This document shows, piece after piece, positions 34,908 to 46,106 of a stretch of DNA of 64,000 nt (within the stretch, counting starts at the first letter, position 1; each line of letters starts with the position of its first letter). Location of the stretch: the NCBI GenBank assembly GCA_948099385.1, contig CANUEZ040000071.1, forward strand, positions 1,860,001-1,924,000. The letters run 5' to 3'. This stretch comes from Fasciola hepatica (taxonomy: Eukaryota > Platyhelminthes > Trematoda > Plagiorchiida > Fasciolidae). Position numbers and translations under genes: made by a program. The notes under the pieces were generated by a model, which did not search any database, had not been told where the DNA came from, and was given only the letters and a program-made list of their open reading frames with translations.

Positions 34908-37434
34908 CAGGTTATTTTATTTCGTAAGACTGGCCGGTTAGATACGATTTCTATAGAAGCGCACTTTACTAAAAATCTTTGAAATACTATTGTATGGAAT
35001 TTACCTGACTGAACCGCACAGGATGATAAAATGTCACTGAGCTGATTCATACAGATTAGAAACGACATCATGTTCAACTGATTTTGTAGCTTGGAGCAAC
35101 CTCGTCCCGCGTTCATATCTGCGTTATAATGAGCTACCAAAACTACCTTGAAATTCAAAAGCCGTAGATAGCCTATTATCAGGGTGGACTACACCGTGGC
35201 CGGTATTTATGAAATTCATTCGGATAAATACTCTGTTTCCACCATGTAACCCACCTTATAGACTTTCTGGGTTTAGTTCATTTGGCACAGTTCAATCTGT
35301 GTCCATCCATTCTGGCAAAAGACCACTCGATGAACATTATACGCACGGAAAACAGTTCTATCACCAACGACCATCAACAAATGGAATAAAAACGACTCTG
35401 AGCTAAAATATTTCAAATGTGCTGATCAGCTGCCGTGATGACAACAAATTGAGGGGAAAAATTCAATTCAAATTTAGGCCAATTTCACTGTAAATCAATA
35501 AGGAGCGAATTCAATATTTTCAATGGAATAAACGAGGAAATGTAAGAAGCAGTGGTTCTGCATTATTTCAAAAATACTGGACAAAATTAGTTGTATCAGA
35601 AATCTAATTTTCTGTTTTAAGGTTCATGATTGCAATATAATGCGCAAACTCAAATTTATCAAATCCCTTCATAATTTTCTGATTTTTAATTTGAAAGTGA
35701 TGAAAAAATGGTCACCTAACTAAACAATATTTGTTTGACACTTCAGCGTTCCGCTCTGTGGAACCACGTACGTGTAGTATGAAATGAACACAACTTGTCG
35801 GCATTCACTTTTCATTATGTTGCTGTGCATTGTAGAAACAGCTGCATCGTGTTAATTCGCTTGCGTGTGAATTATGCCAGTTGTTACCTTCCCAGGACTT
35901 GAGATACACTAATATATGGATCACCCAAACTGTTACTTTAAATCAAACAAGCTCATATGTGAACCAGTTATCAACCAGTTTTCACCGTTATATCCACGTT
36001 TCTGATGAGGCATTACGGACGCTGGGTAATACTTTATTCAACTCTTCCCAAGGTCCTGAAAGTCGTGAGTTCTTGTCGAAAGCTGATTTGTTAGTACAAT
36101 CAAAGTGCACCAACTTTCACTTCTTGTTACACAATGCACAATGAGAAATCTGAGCGTGATGGATATACAATGAAAGGGGAGAAGTTTATGCGGGATAATG
36201 ATCCTTGACGCATCCCGCTCCCAATGCATGAAACAACCCTTTGTTATGTCTCGCTAAACCCAAGCATGCTACGCCGTTAACCAATCAATGTTTCATTCAT
36301 GAATTAACATACGCCTGCTTGGGACCGATCTGTAATCATGTCTCAGCTTGAATAATATTGGTTGATCTTTCCTTCAAACACATAGACTGGATGCACGCGA
36401 AACAAATTGCAGCTCAGCTCTTCTACTTACTTGCTTGTGAGCTCGTAGCTCACTCATCGGGTGCGTTCGTGTTCTTATACACTCCCAAAAATGATTGGAT
36501 CGCAACAACTATGTGTTCTGCTACCGTTGATTACGAATACAAAACAATCAACTGAAAGGATCGAACAGGTCCATCATGCTGCGTCTATATTTTCTTTTGG
36601 TCAAGCTTGAAAAGTCAAATACTCAGGATTTCGCTCGTTTGGGAGATCGGTGTGGTGCCACGTGCGGAATTGACACCTTCATTTTTCTCATTTTTTCGAG
36701 AACATTTCAGGCCGTTTTCAGTCCACGTTCCTTTTGTGGATTTCGATTCATGCACTAATCAACCTGATATCAAGACCATAAATATCACTTACGGGGATAT
36801 ATTCTATGTTATGTTTTCACAAAACATGACCCAGTCATCTTGGTTGTGCTCTGTAGCTTGGTTTCCGTGGAATTTGATCATATTATCTCAATCAACAAAT
36901 TTAAATATGATGGACAACTAGTGCAAAATTTCTAAACATTAGAATTCTCTTATCGCAAAGTAATAATTGTTACAGTGAATAAAATATGGGACAATTTCAG
37001 TCTCATGGTATATATTCAAGCTGTTTGATTTTTCACATCAAGCATCCACAGCGTTTCGTAAGTTGTCCGCAGTTTCTGAAAAATTCCAGTTTTATTTTGT
37101 GCGGTAAACCTATCAGTTTAATTGGATAGTATGAGAAGGAGCATTGCGTATTTCGGGAATATCTGATAGTCGATCAAACTTGCATTTGAGTCCCTTCACA
37201 ATGTCGTTCTCTAGTCCACCGGGTAAAGCTGCTCCATATATAGCTTCAAATCAAGCATAGTGTCCATGCAAAAAAACAAGAGGTTTGATAAGTGCAACAG
37301 TCAAATAAACCTATTTAGCGAAACGTATGACGTTGCAATATTTTTGCTTTTTGACCGTTCACGTTTTGACAATTTAGTGATTCTGATTTTCAACAGACAT
37401 ACCGTTTATCATTCTTTCAGCTGACTTTCTTTCT
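34908..37434. other. Unassigned part of outer arm
   Basis: Several 60-100 codon frames (35209-35406, 36358-36555, 36607-36921) are conserved in the mirror copy, but that follows from the duplication and is not coding evidence. A minus-strand frame at 34907-35158 has VVLVAHYNADMNAG, which faintly recalls a LINE endonuclease (GDxNA); I do not rely on it. Confidence 0.4.
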
Positions 37435-39130
37435 GGGCCATGTCTATCGAAGTTTTTAACCAACGACAATCCTCCTTCATTGGGTCCCTTCCAGGAGGGC
37501 GCAAGCACCAACCGAATCCAATGCTGATGCCAGCTTCTTTATATATCAACGAAAGGTTTTGGTCTAATTGTCGAGTTGCTTCCTCAAAACGTGTAAGGTA
37601 CGGTGCGATGAGAAGTCATTCCAAAAACATTTCCGAGCCATCGGAGACGGTGTAGAGAGGTCACTTTGTCAAGAGGGCGGTCGTCCGTGCCTAACACATA
37701 ATGGTGCACCTTATAAATACTCACTCGATATTCTAATCAGACATGCTTCATAAATATCAGTTATCGAACACAAATGAACTCCCAGTGTTCTCATTGTGAA
37801 TGGGCCAGGTCTCACAGCAGTATGGTGAAATACTACTAACCGCGACAATGTATCCCCGTTACACACACGAGTGACGGATCTCACGGCAAAGCTACAGGAG
37901 TCACAAATTTGAGAAAGCTGATCCAGCTCTCGCTACCTGTGATCTGATCTCCACTCAAGGATCATTTACATTGTTATCAAACTCTCGACCAACTAAGAAT
38001 TTTCGGCCAACTATATTTGATCACCGCAAAGAGTGAGTGCAGGCACAGGTTCAAACTGATCCTGTAGAAATACTTTGCGTTTGGAAAGTACGAAGTACAT
38101 ACCATAACTGGATACCTCAATCACGAAGCAGTTCGGAGCTTGCTAGAACTATCTCTGTTAAATCATACAGCAAGACGATATCGCCAGCATATTCGAAGTT
38201 TAGAAGCGTGAAACGTGGAAAGAGTTCATCTTCATCGTTTTGAAGATCTGACAAGGGATTCCGTAAAATATGCGCCATGTAAAAATGAGAGAAATGGAGA
38301 TGTGGTACAACCTGGAAATACTCCAAGCGACACGACAAAAGGGAGCGGATGCTGGCCGTAGGCCTTCATTCGACCTTAGGTGTGACGGTACAATTAGTCA
38401 AGGGTTGATATTTAAGTTACAGAAAATGAATTTATCAGCAAACAATAGTATTTTTAAGTACTGTCGAATGAATGGTTGGCCACAAAATTTCTAGGAATCC
38501 GATGATCAGTGGTCCTTGGAAGGTGTGATGATGATTTAACAGCTGTTGAAAAGCGAAAATTCGGTTACATCCACAACCGGCGCGATATCCTGACACGTTT
38601 AGTTTGAAATGCCATGTGTGACACAATAAAGCAATTTCGAGGCCATTGTCCGAAGACTAACACTCATGAGGCTAACACAGTAACAGTGCAAGTCCTTTCT
38701 GGACGTGGGGACAAAATCGATTCCTCCACGAGGAGGGGACAGGCTGAGAATTCCAAACTTCCGATGCGAACATACGAGATTTTCGGACGGGACGCACTTT
38801 ACCATCTCCATAAAGAGCAGGGGAAGGCCGTCGAAGTCCGAAGCTTTGCTACGTCCTAAAGCTTGGATCATGCAGCGGATTTTCACCCCAGTAGGTGAAT
38901 TTGTAGTACAAATACGTGAACGCGTACCGGAAATGCTTTTGGAGAGGTTAATACCGAGGATCATCTGAACTGTATACAGGTACTCCATCCAACGTTCAGA
39001 AAGCCAACGTTCATTGTAAAATGGAGAACCATCAAGTTCTCAGCTCGTTCATTCCACATCTTCTTTCCACCGGTTACTCAAATAAGATAAAACAGCTTGT
39101 AGTAATTTCCCGTGGACCTAACAGGCCCCA
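37435..39130 (-). mobile_element. LINE (non-LTR retrotransposon) fragment, RT to C-terminus
   Basis: Minus-strand reading. Before the RT, a YYKLFYLI then VTGRKK segment. RT opening: SKASDFDGLPLLF (about 38840-38880), then GYRAGCGCNRIFAFQQLL and FQGPLIIGFLEI (motif A region, catalytic Asp lost) at about 38500-38600. Motif C is represented by FEYAGDIVLLYD, best read in the mirror copy, with the YADD changed to YAGD. Then YGM-FVLSKRKVFLQD follows, and the C-terminal region with CETWP-like and RPPGRDPMKEDCRWLKT pieces down to about 37440. Many stops. The 5' end with endonuclease is absent. Mirror copy at 58152-59847. Confidence 0.8.
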
Positions 39131-39529
39131 TATCTGAAATGCTTTGTGACCACATGATTCCACGTTCCCCAAGAATACTCGCGGTAGGTGCACTTCTCGT
39201 CACTAGTCTTGTTTCCTTATATAAGCGGCTTGGTTTAAACGAATACATGATCACTTTCTGGGGGGTTGCTCCGGTGTAAACGACACTTGTGTGCATCCCC
39301 ATCATTGATGGCTCATTGAACTATGATTGATATGATCCTCCTCTTCCTCCTGATCCTCCTGCTTACTGAGAAATAGCGACCCACCTTGCACTCAAAAGCA
39401 CAAGACTTGCGGGGGGACTTGATGGAAAGTGGTCTTTCGGAGCTAATGGTACGATAGCCTCGTCTCCGTGTGAAACGGTCGTGCAGTGATGGTTGTAAAA
39501 TAGGACTACATCTGAACAAATATGGTGAT

Positions 39530-39665
39530 ACGGACCAGTGGAGTAGTGCAATGGAAACACACACAAACACATGCCTTCATGGTGTAAAGGCCCGAGTTCA
39601 AACCCCGGACGCTTGTGGGAGAAATGTGGAGTCCAAAAGGCTACCAGCCAAGCGAAATTCCAATA
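39530..39665 (+). mobile_element. tRNA-derived SINE, hammerhead part deleted
   Basis: tRNA-like head with a weak A box (GTAGTGCAATGG) and a good B box (GAGTTCAAACCCC, 39594-39606). It is followed almost at once by the family tail GTGGAGTCCAAAAGG then CCAAGCGAAA. Compared with the SINE at 20.2 kb the hammerhead segment is missing. Mirror copy at 57617-57752. Confidence 0.7.
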
Positions 39666-40522
39666 ATTCCAAGCCCTGCCAACAAATTACTGTGAGAGCT
39701 ATACGATTATAGTTCGTTTCTTTTCAACTCCATTTGGTGAGCGCAAGCACCGAAACAACAAAGTGCGTCTGTCGTGATGGTGACTGTTTACTTTGTACTA
39801 ACACCTAAGTCACACTGTGCATAAGCGAGTGTCATCTGAGATACATTTTAGCAGCATCTTCCCAGTCTTTTCCATTAAAAGCACTGACACTGCCAGCAGA
39901 ACCAGAAGCCGTATCCTCAACGTTTCCCGAATGGGTGTAAGTGAAACTTCGCAAAATGATTTGACGAGAGCGTCAACAGGGCGGTAGTGCTAGAATTATG
40001 AAAGCGACTCTGCAGAAGGCGAAGCACATGTAGAAGGACCCAAGAGTAAGGGCTGAATCTGCCTGTTGTCCTACACGAATAAGGGTTGGCATGTTTATCA
40101 TGTCCATATAGAATGAACATAAAAGATGAAAGAGAGTAGCATCCGGTGGTAATGTTTTCGATGCTTCTTTAAATTTATCCAGGGTTACTTGAAGGAGTAC
40201 ACGCTCAGGACTGCGATTGGTAGCATTATAGCTTGCGCTCTTATCAAAAATAGACGTCGTTATTGCGTCTACGACTCATGAGAGCTTATTGCGATCGTGT
40301 AGAGTGGGATATATAGATGACGGTTACGAAATTATTGACGGAGAGCGATGCAACCGGAAGTTTTGAAACTTGAGCTGGCTCAGAAGAACACCATCCACAG
40401 CCATGAAACAGCTTTGAGTTCCAAGTGAGCTGATTGTCTCACATTTGAGAAATCAGGTTCTTTTTCGTCACCTAATAAAACCTTATGAAAAGACTGGTTT
40501 GTCTTTTTGCAACCTTCAACAG
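39666..40522. other. Unassigned end of outer arm
   Basis: No domain recognised. Conserved in the mirror copy up to the breakpoint at 40522. Confidence 0.4.
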
Positions 40523-40619
40523 ATGATCTATAAGAATGTCAAATGCCATCCAAAGTATCATGCAAAACCTATATTCATTGATGCAGTTGATGATTTGCCC
40601 AAAATATCTACTCACAGAT
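40523..40619. other. Spacer between outer and inner arms
   Basis: About 97 bases that match neither mirror partner. They separate the inner edge of the outer duplication from the outer edge of the inner one. A reading frame from the inner arm runs through it only by chance. Confidence 0.6.
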
Positions 40620-41845
40620 CCAGAACGTGCGGCAGTTTGTGGTGAGGAATGAGGACTTGAAGAATTACTGGTCTCAGATGAGTCTGGAACATGAACGGGT
40701 GGTTTTGGGAGGGATTCCGGGATCATCGTGATCTTTATCAAGATAAGCTACCTTTGAGAGGTCTGTGCTGACGGGATCGAGTATCCCAGCTTTATCAATG
40801 ACAAAGAATCTGTCATTACGGGAGATGACACGATAGGATCCTGAATAAATTTGAAGTGGGCGTTCAACGGAATCCCAACGTACAAAAAACGTAAGAACAT
40901 GTGCTCAATTCCGACGAATGGGAATTATACGATGAGTTATGACAGATTGTATATGACGAACAAAATTAAATGGATCAACAATGTTATTTGTAGAATTAAA
41001 AATCTCATCAGGTAATTGAAGAGAGGTACCAAATACTAAGTCAGCGGGACAGAATACAAAATTTTCCTTTTTGGTAGTACGAATGTGCAACATGATTAAA
41101 GAAAGCGGGTCGGTTCACTTGTTGGTATTGGAAGCACATGTGAGGGAGGATTTCAGCTGACGAGAAAATCTTCGGACTAGTCGATTTGATGCGGGATGAT
41201 AAGCAGTCGTGCGAATGTGTTTACATCCAAGGGGAGAGGTAAAATCACGGGGAAGCTTGGACTGGCATTAAGCACCTTTATCAGCGGGGATTACGTTGGG
41301 AAAGCCAAATATAGAAATCCAACGACACAAAAATGTCTTAAAATCAGTTTAACTAGATACATCAAAAATAGGGATGGCCACTGGCCAACGAGTAAAGTGG
41401 TCAACACAAGTGAGTATATCATGGAATCCATCTGCACATGGAAAAGAACCAAGTGAAAGTGAGAAAAACGTGTATAATCAGGAAGGAACTGGAATGGACA
41501 AGGAAACACGTGACGACGAACTTTGGTAAGTTTGCGACTAATGCACGTTCGAGCCCAAAAGCGAAAGTCCTCGTTCGTATGGGGCCCCAATCATCTTCAT
41601 TTGGAAGAGGAAATTCCGGTAGTGCTAAAGAGGACGACGGAAATGTTGAACGGCCAAATGAATTCAGAGGCGTTCTCGAGAGAAAGAGCTACCGCGTGTT
41701 TGTGCCGGCTGAAATATCTCGAAAAAAGGAGAATGGTTGAAGTTCATCATGAATCTTCTGGCGGCAAACTGCACCGACAGCCGTGGTGGACGCATCTGTG
41801 GTGGGAATCAGCTTATAATGATCAGCCGATCACACTCTGTCCATC
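40620..41845 (-). pseudogene. G2 gypsy RNase H-integrase fragment (left copy)
   Basis: Minus-strand reading from 41845 downward. RNase H start TTDASTTAVGAVC (about 41805-41765), a gap, then integrase zinc-finger end WARTCIS...KVRRH (about 41550), core RFSHFHL..., CVDHFTRWPVAIP, PADKG (second Asp) and HIRTTAYHPASNRLVRRFSR. The glutamate expected after the SN motif is Arg, so the integrase is dead. This copy keeps the 13 bases that the right copy lost, so its frame is intact here. The C-terminus holds FCPADLVFGTSLQLPDE (about 41040), VRWDSVERPLQIYSG and a tail that breaks off at the duplication edge before the normal end. Confidence 0.8.
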
Positions 41846-42353
41846 ACTTGTTTAACGGTACGTTTCGCGCACGTGGCAACCGCAAGCGCTACTTCCGACT
41901 CACTACCTCGGCACACGTCAGCGTGCGGTCTCTGTACTCAGGCCCTGTGAGAGTACACACGGTTGGCACTCTAAGGTCTTTTCTTGTTGACTTCGTCGAC
42001 GAACGCGATCGTAGAAGCTGAGGGAGAATGCCCTCCAATGGCTGCTGAACCTGTTCCATTTCTAATTGTTGATTAACCCCACCGAATTGATCCAGTCAGG
42101 TCACGTCTTCCGTAGTTTTTCCTTCCTTTGGCCGGCCGTATATTCGATCTAACATTAATTAGATTATTTTAGTCACTTTTTCGTATCCCTGTTGGGCAAT
42201 TTTTTTTAACTCCGTACACGTTTCTGTTTTCATCGTCATTATTGTGTCGGTCAGTTTTTAGTATCATTGATTCCGAGATTTCGTATACCAGGCGTTACCA
42301 ACAATTTTTTGGAATTCCAGGCTAGTTCACTTCCACAGAGTACCTATCTCACA

Positions 42354-43213
42354 ATGAATAACGAGTCTAAGCCAGTGTATGAACCGGAGTGCCATGCACC
42401 GCACACGAAAATATCAGACTTCATACCGGAAGATCCGGAGGTGTTCATTGCCATCCTTGAGTCTCGTTTCCAGGAGGCTGGCATATCCGGCCAGCAGTTC
42501 AGATACAACAAACAGCTCTCAGCAATCCCTGCTAGTATGACTCCGCAAATCCGGGATATCGTTATGAACCGACCGGATCACAACCCGTACGAGACCTTCT
42601 GGGAAGCTCTGATCAAACGTGTGGCAGCGTCGGAAGAGTACGTATCCAACACGTTCTCTCCGAAATTCAGTTGGGAGATATGACCCCACCGCAGTTGTCA
42701 CGGAAGCTACGTTCATTGGTAGGTACGGCATCCATGGACGACGCAGTCTTGAGTCAGCTATGGATGCAGCGGCTTCCACCAAGTGCTCAGAGCATAGTTG
42801 CCGTTCTAATACAAGGTCAGATCTTGGAAAAGTGTGCCGGGGCCGCAGACAATGTCCTCAAGTAGGCACTTGCTTTTGCTCCACAGTTCCATGCATTCAC
42901 CAAGAGCGCTGTTGCCTCATCAGATCCTGCTGTTATCTCTGCGTCTACAACCGCCCAACACAACGCACCTGAAAACAGCTCTGACACTCGGATGCTATAC
43001 CAGAAGGTGCGCCGTTTAAGACAGGTGGTTGAAAAGCACGAGACCACCATCAACAGTCTGCGTTCACGAAGCCAAAGCCGTCGCCGTTCTACCCCGAACG
43101 CCCCGAGAGCAAACGCACAATCCGGCGAGTGTTATTTTCACTACCGTTTCGGATCCAAGGCGCGTAAATGCAAACAGCCTTGTACTTACCGCACTCGCCA
43201 GGGAGACTGCTAG
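42354..43213 (+). pseudogene. G2 gypsy gag (left copy)
   Basis: Capsid protein of a gypsy element of the type common in flatworms. ATG at 42354 opens MNNESKPVYEPECH. A capsid-like region follows (FIPEDPEVFIAILESRF, then FRYNKQLSAIPASM, then NPYETFWEALIKRVAASEE). A frameshift at about 42671 moves the frame to LGDMTPPQLSRKLRSLVG then LWMQRLPPSAQSIVAVL. One TAG stop at 42863 interrupts it. The C-terminal part has a coiled-coil-like stretch (MLYQKVRRLRQVVEKHETTI), an Arg/Ser-rich segment and a zinc-knuckle remnant (CYFHYRFGSKARKCKQPC). One frameshift and one stop suggest a fairly young inactivation. The first 300 bases upstream would be leader; no LTR was identified there. Confidence 0.85.
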
Positions 43214-43231
43214 ACCGAGCGATGATGACAA

Positions 43232-43435
43232 CGACCTCCTTGGGCGCCCCTGTTCCTAGTCACCTCATTTACGTGAAAGACAGGACTACCGGTATGCGTT
43301 TCCTAATCGACACAGGAGAGCAGGACAGCATAATGCCGGTTTCAAAACAGTCCATTGTCTCCCCCATATCTCTAACACTGCAAGCCGCCAACGGCACTCC
43401 AACCCCAACATACGGAAGTCAATTTCCACCCTAGA
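43232..43435 (+). pseudogene. G2 aspartic protease (left copy)
   Basis: Retropepsin that would cut the polyprotein. It reads LIYVKDRTTGMRFLIDTGEQ, with the catalytic DTG at 43309-43317, then LTLQAANGTPTPTYGS. It is one frame away from the end of gag, consistent with gypsy organisation or decay. It ends at the edge of the inner duplication; the following bases in the loop continue the element. Confidence 0.8.
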
Positions 43436-43599
43436 ACTTGGCTCACTTCATCCTTTCCCGTGGGTTTTCGTCATCGCCCAATTACACCGGGCTATTCTAG
43501 ACTTAGATTTTTTAGAAAGTTGTGGTCGTGTAGTTGATCCCGGTCAGCGACAGCCAGTATTTCGCGTCACATCAAATTTCGTTGTTGTTTCCTTAACTT

Positions 43600-44590
43600 A
43601 GGCTCAGCCGCTAGCAATCCTTACGGCAGTTCTCACTTCCGAACCAGAATTCGCTAGTTTGTTCAACGAGTACCCAAATCTTGTCCGTTCAAACAATACC
43701 CTGCCACTAATCACCATGGATGTGGCACATCAAATCGTCACACAAGGGTCCCCGGCCTACACTCGACTCCGTAGGTTGGCTCCAGACAAGCTCTGTGTAG
43801 CCCACTCCGAGTTCCAACATATTCTGAACTTGGGAAATATCCAGCCCTCCAACAGCCCGTCGGCATCACCACTACACATGGTCCCGAAGAAGTCACCTGG
43901 TGACTGGAGACCGTGCGGGGACTAACGCTCACTCAACCGAGCGACTACATCCGACTGATATCCTATTCCGCAGATGATGAACCGCACAGCTGGTTTGACG
44001 GGTAAGATTATTTTCAGTAGAATGGATTTAGTGTGGGCATATAACCAAATACCAGTAGCTGAGGCCGATATTCCAAAACAACCGTAACGACACCTTTCGG
44101 TCTTTTCGAGTTTCTACGAATGCCGTTTGGGCGTAGCAGTGCTGCGTGAACCTTCAGCGTTTCATCGATATGGTATGTAGTGGTACGATTTTGCGTTCCT
44201 TTATCTGGACGATACCTGATTGCCAGGTCGATTAAGATGGAACAACTAGCACATCTACACACGCTTTGCGGCCTCCTATCTAAACACGGGGTCACGGTCT
44301 ACGCGAATAAGTGTGTAATAGGTGTCGACGACATAGAATTCCTAGGGCCACAAGGTTACTTCAACAAAGGTCATACCATTGAAGGACAAGGTGCAGGCAA
44401 TCCCAGACTACCCAAAACCTACGTTGTTCATGCAACTGCGGCTCTTCGATAGGTTGGTCAATATCTATCGTCGTTTCATCCCACAATGTGCTCAGCTAAT
44501 GCAGCCGCTCACAGACCTGTTAAATGGCAAAGCGAAGCAGCTGGTTTTAAAAGAAACCGCACGAGATACTTTTGATATGCTGAAGCAAAC
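43600..44590 (+). pseudogene. G2 reverse transcriptase in the loop
   Basis: Continues the gag-protease reading. Landmarks: AHQIVTQGSPAYTRLRRL, SPLHMVPKKSPGDWRPCGD (43862-43925), a stop, RSLNRATT, MDLVWAYNQIPVAE (motif A Asp, about 44025), a degraded FGFxR block, YLDD intact at 44202-44213, then YANKCVIGVDDIEFLG, PQGY and the connection LVNIYRRFIPQCAQLMQPL then TDLLNGKA (to about 44535). Stops and frameshifts are frequent, so it is inactive despite the intact YLDD. Confidence 0.85.
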
Positions 44591-45106
44591 CATCAGAAAC
44601 ACCGCAGACCAAATTCTCCAATTGCGATAGTCACAGACACATCAGACAAAGCCGTGGGCATGGTGTTGCAACTGCAATGACCAAGTTGTAAGCCGCCATA
44701 TTTTTGTTCGAGTAATGTAAGTGTTGGTGCCGTTGATACACTTACTGAGCTTTGGCCCATGGAGTTCTCCCTTCTATTGTGCTTTTGCAGATATAACACA
44801 ATAAAACCCCCGGCGGAAGATCACTGCTACTTGCACGTTACACAAAAATACTTGGCTGACATTTGGCAACCCGTTGCATTCTTCTACAAAAAACTACAAC
44901 CAGTTGAATCCAAATATATTACCTTTGACCGCGAAATTCTCGCTATCTATCTATGAATCCGTCACTTTGGACACATATTAGAGGGACACGAATTCATGTT
45001 GTGCAACGATCATAAACCGATCATCCACGTATTGCGCGCCACCATGGACAGATACTCTCCCTGAGAGTCTAGACACCTGGATTACATTACTCAGTACACG
45101 AGTGAT
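44591..45106 (+). pseudogene. G2 RNase H in the loop
   Basis: IVTDTSDKAVGMVLQLQ (about 44625) starts the domain. WQPVAFFYKKLQPVESKYIT and FDREILAIYL follow after some 150 bases that fit poorly. Then RHFGHILEGHEFMLCNDHKP (about 44960-45020) and SRHLDYITQYTSDV run into the open frame that begins at 45107. Two stops are visible in the later part. It degrades the RNA strand during reverse transcription in an intact element. Confidence 0.8.
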
Positions 45107-45973
45107 GTGCGTCATATCTCGGGTGTCCATAATCCTGTTGCATACTCGCTTTCTCGCATTCACAACCTGGACCTCAGCAACCCCGGCCCGATCAACCTCG
45201 AAGCTATCGCATCCGCTCAAGCAGACGAACCTGAGGTAGAACAGCTCCCTAGCATATCTTCGCTGCGGCTCCAGTCGGTTCCCATTCCTTCAGCCGAAGG
45301 TTACATACTGTGTGACTTGTCCAAAGGCCACACAAGGCCAGTAGTACCGCCAACTTTTAGGCGACAGATTTGTGAAGCCTTACACGGTTTGTCCCACCCG
45401 GGTATAAAAGTCTTTACTAAACTCGTCGGTGACCGTTATGTTTGGCCCAATATGAACTGTGATGTCACTGCATGGGTCCGTACTTGCATCGAATGTCAAC
45501 AGTCGAAAGTGCATAGACACACGAAAAGCCCATTATCGAAATTTCCAGCTGTCGACTCACGTTTCCAACACCTGCATCTGAACTCATATGGCCTGAAAAC
45601 TGCTTTCGACACAACTTTCGGACTTTTTCAGTTCATTTGCATGCCTTTCAAGTTGTGTAAAGCTGCTCAAACTTTTCAACACTTAATCGACGTAGTTTTA
45701 CTCGGTCTCATTTTTGATTTTGGTTACATTGATGACATTCTTATCGACATCAGTGCATCAGAAGATTATGCGAAACACCTTCGACAACTTTTCACTCGTT
45801 CTCAACAATACAGCTTCCCAATCAATCACGAGAAGTGCACTTTTGGAGGTACATCCCTCGAATTTTCGGGCCACCACATGGTTGAACACGGTGTCATTCT
45901 TAACCCTGACAAAGTGGACATTATTTATTCTTTTCTCACCCCAAATCCAGTACAGTGTTATGCTGTTCCCTGA
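45107..45973 (+). CDS. Domain-scrambled gypsy open frame: RNase H end, integrase Zn finger, then RT
   Basis: The longest open frame in the window (288 codons). Residues 1-19 are the RNase H tail (RHISGVHNPVAYSLSRI). Residues 85-140 are an intact H2C2 zinc-binding domain of integrase (H93, H97, C127, C130; FVWP-like YVWPNM; CQQSKVHRHT). At about residue 158-161 (nt about 45581), where the integrase core should start (SRFQHLHLN), the sequence switches in frame to an RT: YGLKTAFDTTFGLFQFICMP, AAQTFQHLID, GYIDDILIDIS (catalytic DD at 209-210), INHEKCTFG, LEFSGHHMVEHGV. Thus a Zn finger precedes an RT, the reverse of gypsy order. It is probably a junction of two element copies. The start codon is the first Met and not an evident native start. 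No evidence of expression. Confidence 0.75.
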   Translation: MRHISGVHNPVAYSLSRIHNLDLSNPGPINLEAIASAQADEPEVEQLPSISSLRLQSVPIPSAEGYILCDLSKGHTRPVVPPTFRRQICEALHGLSHPGIKVFTKLVGDRYVWPNMNCDVTAWVRTCIECQQSKVHRHTKSPLSKFPAVDSRFQHLHLNSYGLKTAFDTTFGLFQFICMPFKLCKAAQTFQHLIDVVLLGLIFDFGYIDDILIDISASEDYAKHLRQLFTRSQQYSFPINHEKCTFGGTSLEFSGHHMVEHGVILNPDKVDIIYSFLTPNPVQCYAVP

Positions 45974-46106
45974 AAGTTTTGAAATACATTCATCGTTTCA
46001 TCCCGGATTATGCTTCGATTCTCTCACCTTTGACAGACCTTCTGAAATTCACTTCGAAGTTGTTCAGTTTAATCCCGGAGCCAAGGCAGCTTTCAGTGCC
46101 GTGAAG
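45974..46106 (+). pseudogene. RT connection remnant after the scrambled frame
   Basis: In shifted frame: LKYIHRFIPDYASILSPLTD then LLKFTSKLF. This is the usual segment after the RT palm in gypsy pol. It is cut off at the inner duplication edge at 46106. Confidence 0.7.

Larger units (their letters stand above)
33365..40522 (+). repeat. Outer inverted duplication, left arm
   Basis: Matches the reverse complement of 56760-64000. Position sums change from 97365 (near 34-35 kb) through 97339 to 97282 (beyond 37.4 kb), showing that this arm is about 83 bases shorter through a few small deletions. Substitutions are scattered (a few percent). The inner edge is sharp: TTTTTGCAACCTTC matches, then similarity ends at 40522 / 56760. 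The outer edge is not visible because the right copy runs off the window. The arm holds G1 integrase and LTR, a LINE and a SINE. Confidence 0.93.
40620..43437 (+). repeat. Inner inverted duplication, left arm
   Basis: Matches the reverse complement of 46107-48905 with a position sum of 89544, shifting to 89531 outside a 13-base indel near 41165-41177 (present here, absent in the right arm). Apart from that indel and rare substitutions (for example G/C at about 41582), the arms look identical over 2.8 kb. It contains outward-reading pol and inward-reading gag-protease of G2. Confidence 0.95.

Noticed and set aside
34907..35158. LINE endonuclease domain on the minus strand
   Set aside because: Only a faint NADMN-like motif with no other catalytic landmarks; too weak to call.
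36001..36030. CTGATGAG motif that could start a hammerhead
   Set aside because: No GAAA block, stem II or cleavage triplet at the right spacing follows, and there is no SINE head nearby.
36358..36921. Frames conserved in both outer arms
   Set aside because: Conservation follows from recent duplication of the whole arm and is not evidence of coding selection.
41196..42021. Series of plus-strand frames of 86-110 codons before gag
   Set aside because: The minus strand here encodes recognisable integrase and RNase H motifs; the plus frames are their complements or element leader.
42817..43053. Minus-strand open frames over gag
   Set aside because: Shadows of the plus-strand gag; the same shadows appear in the mirror copy only because the DNA is duplicated.
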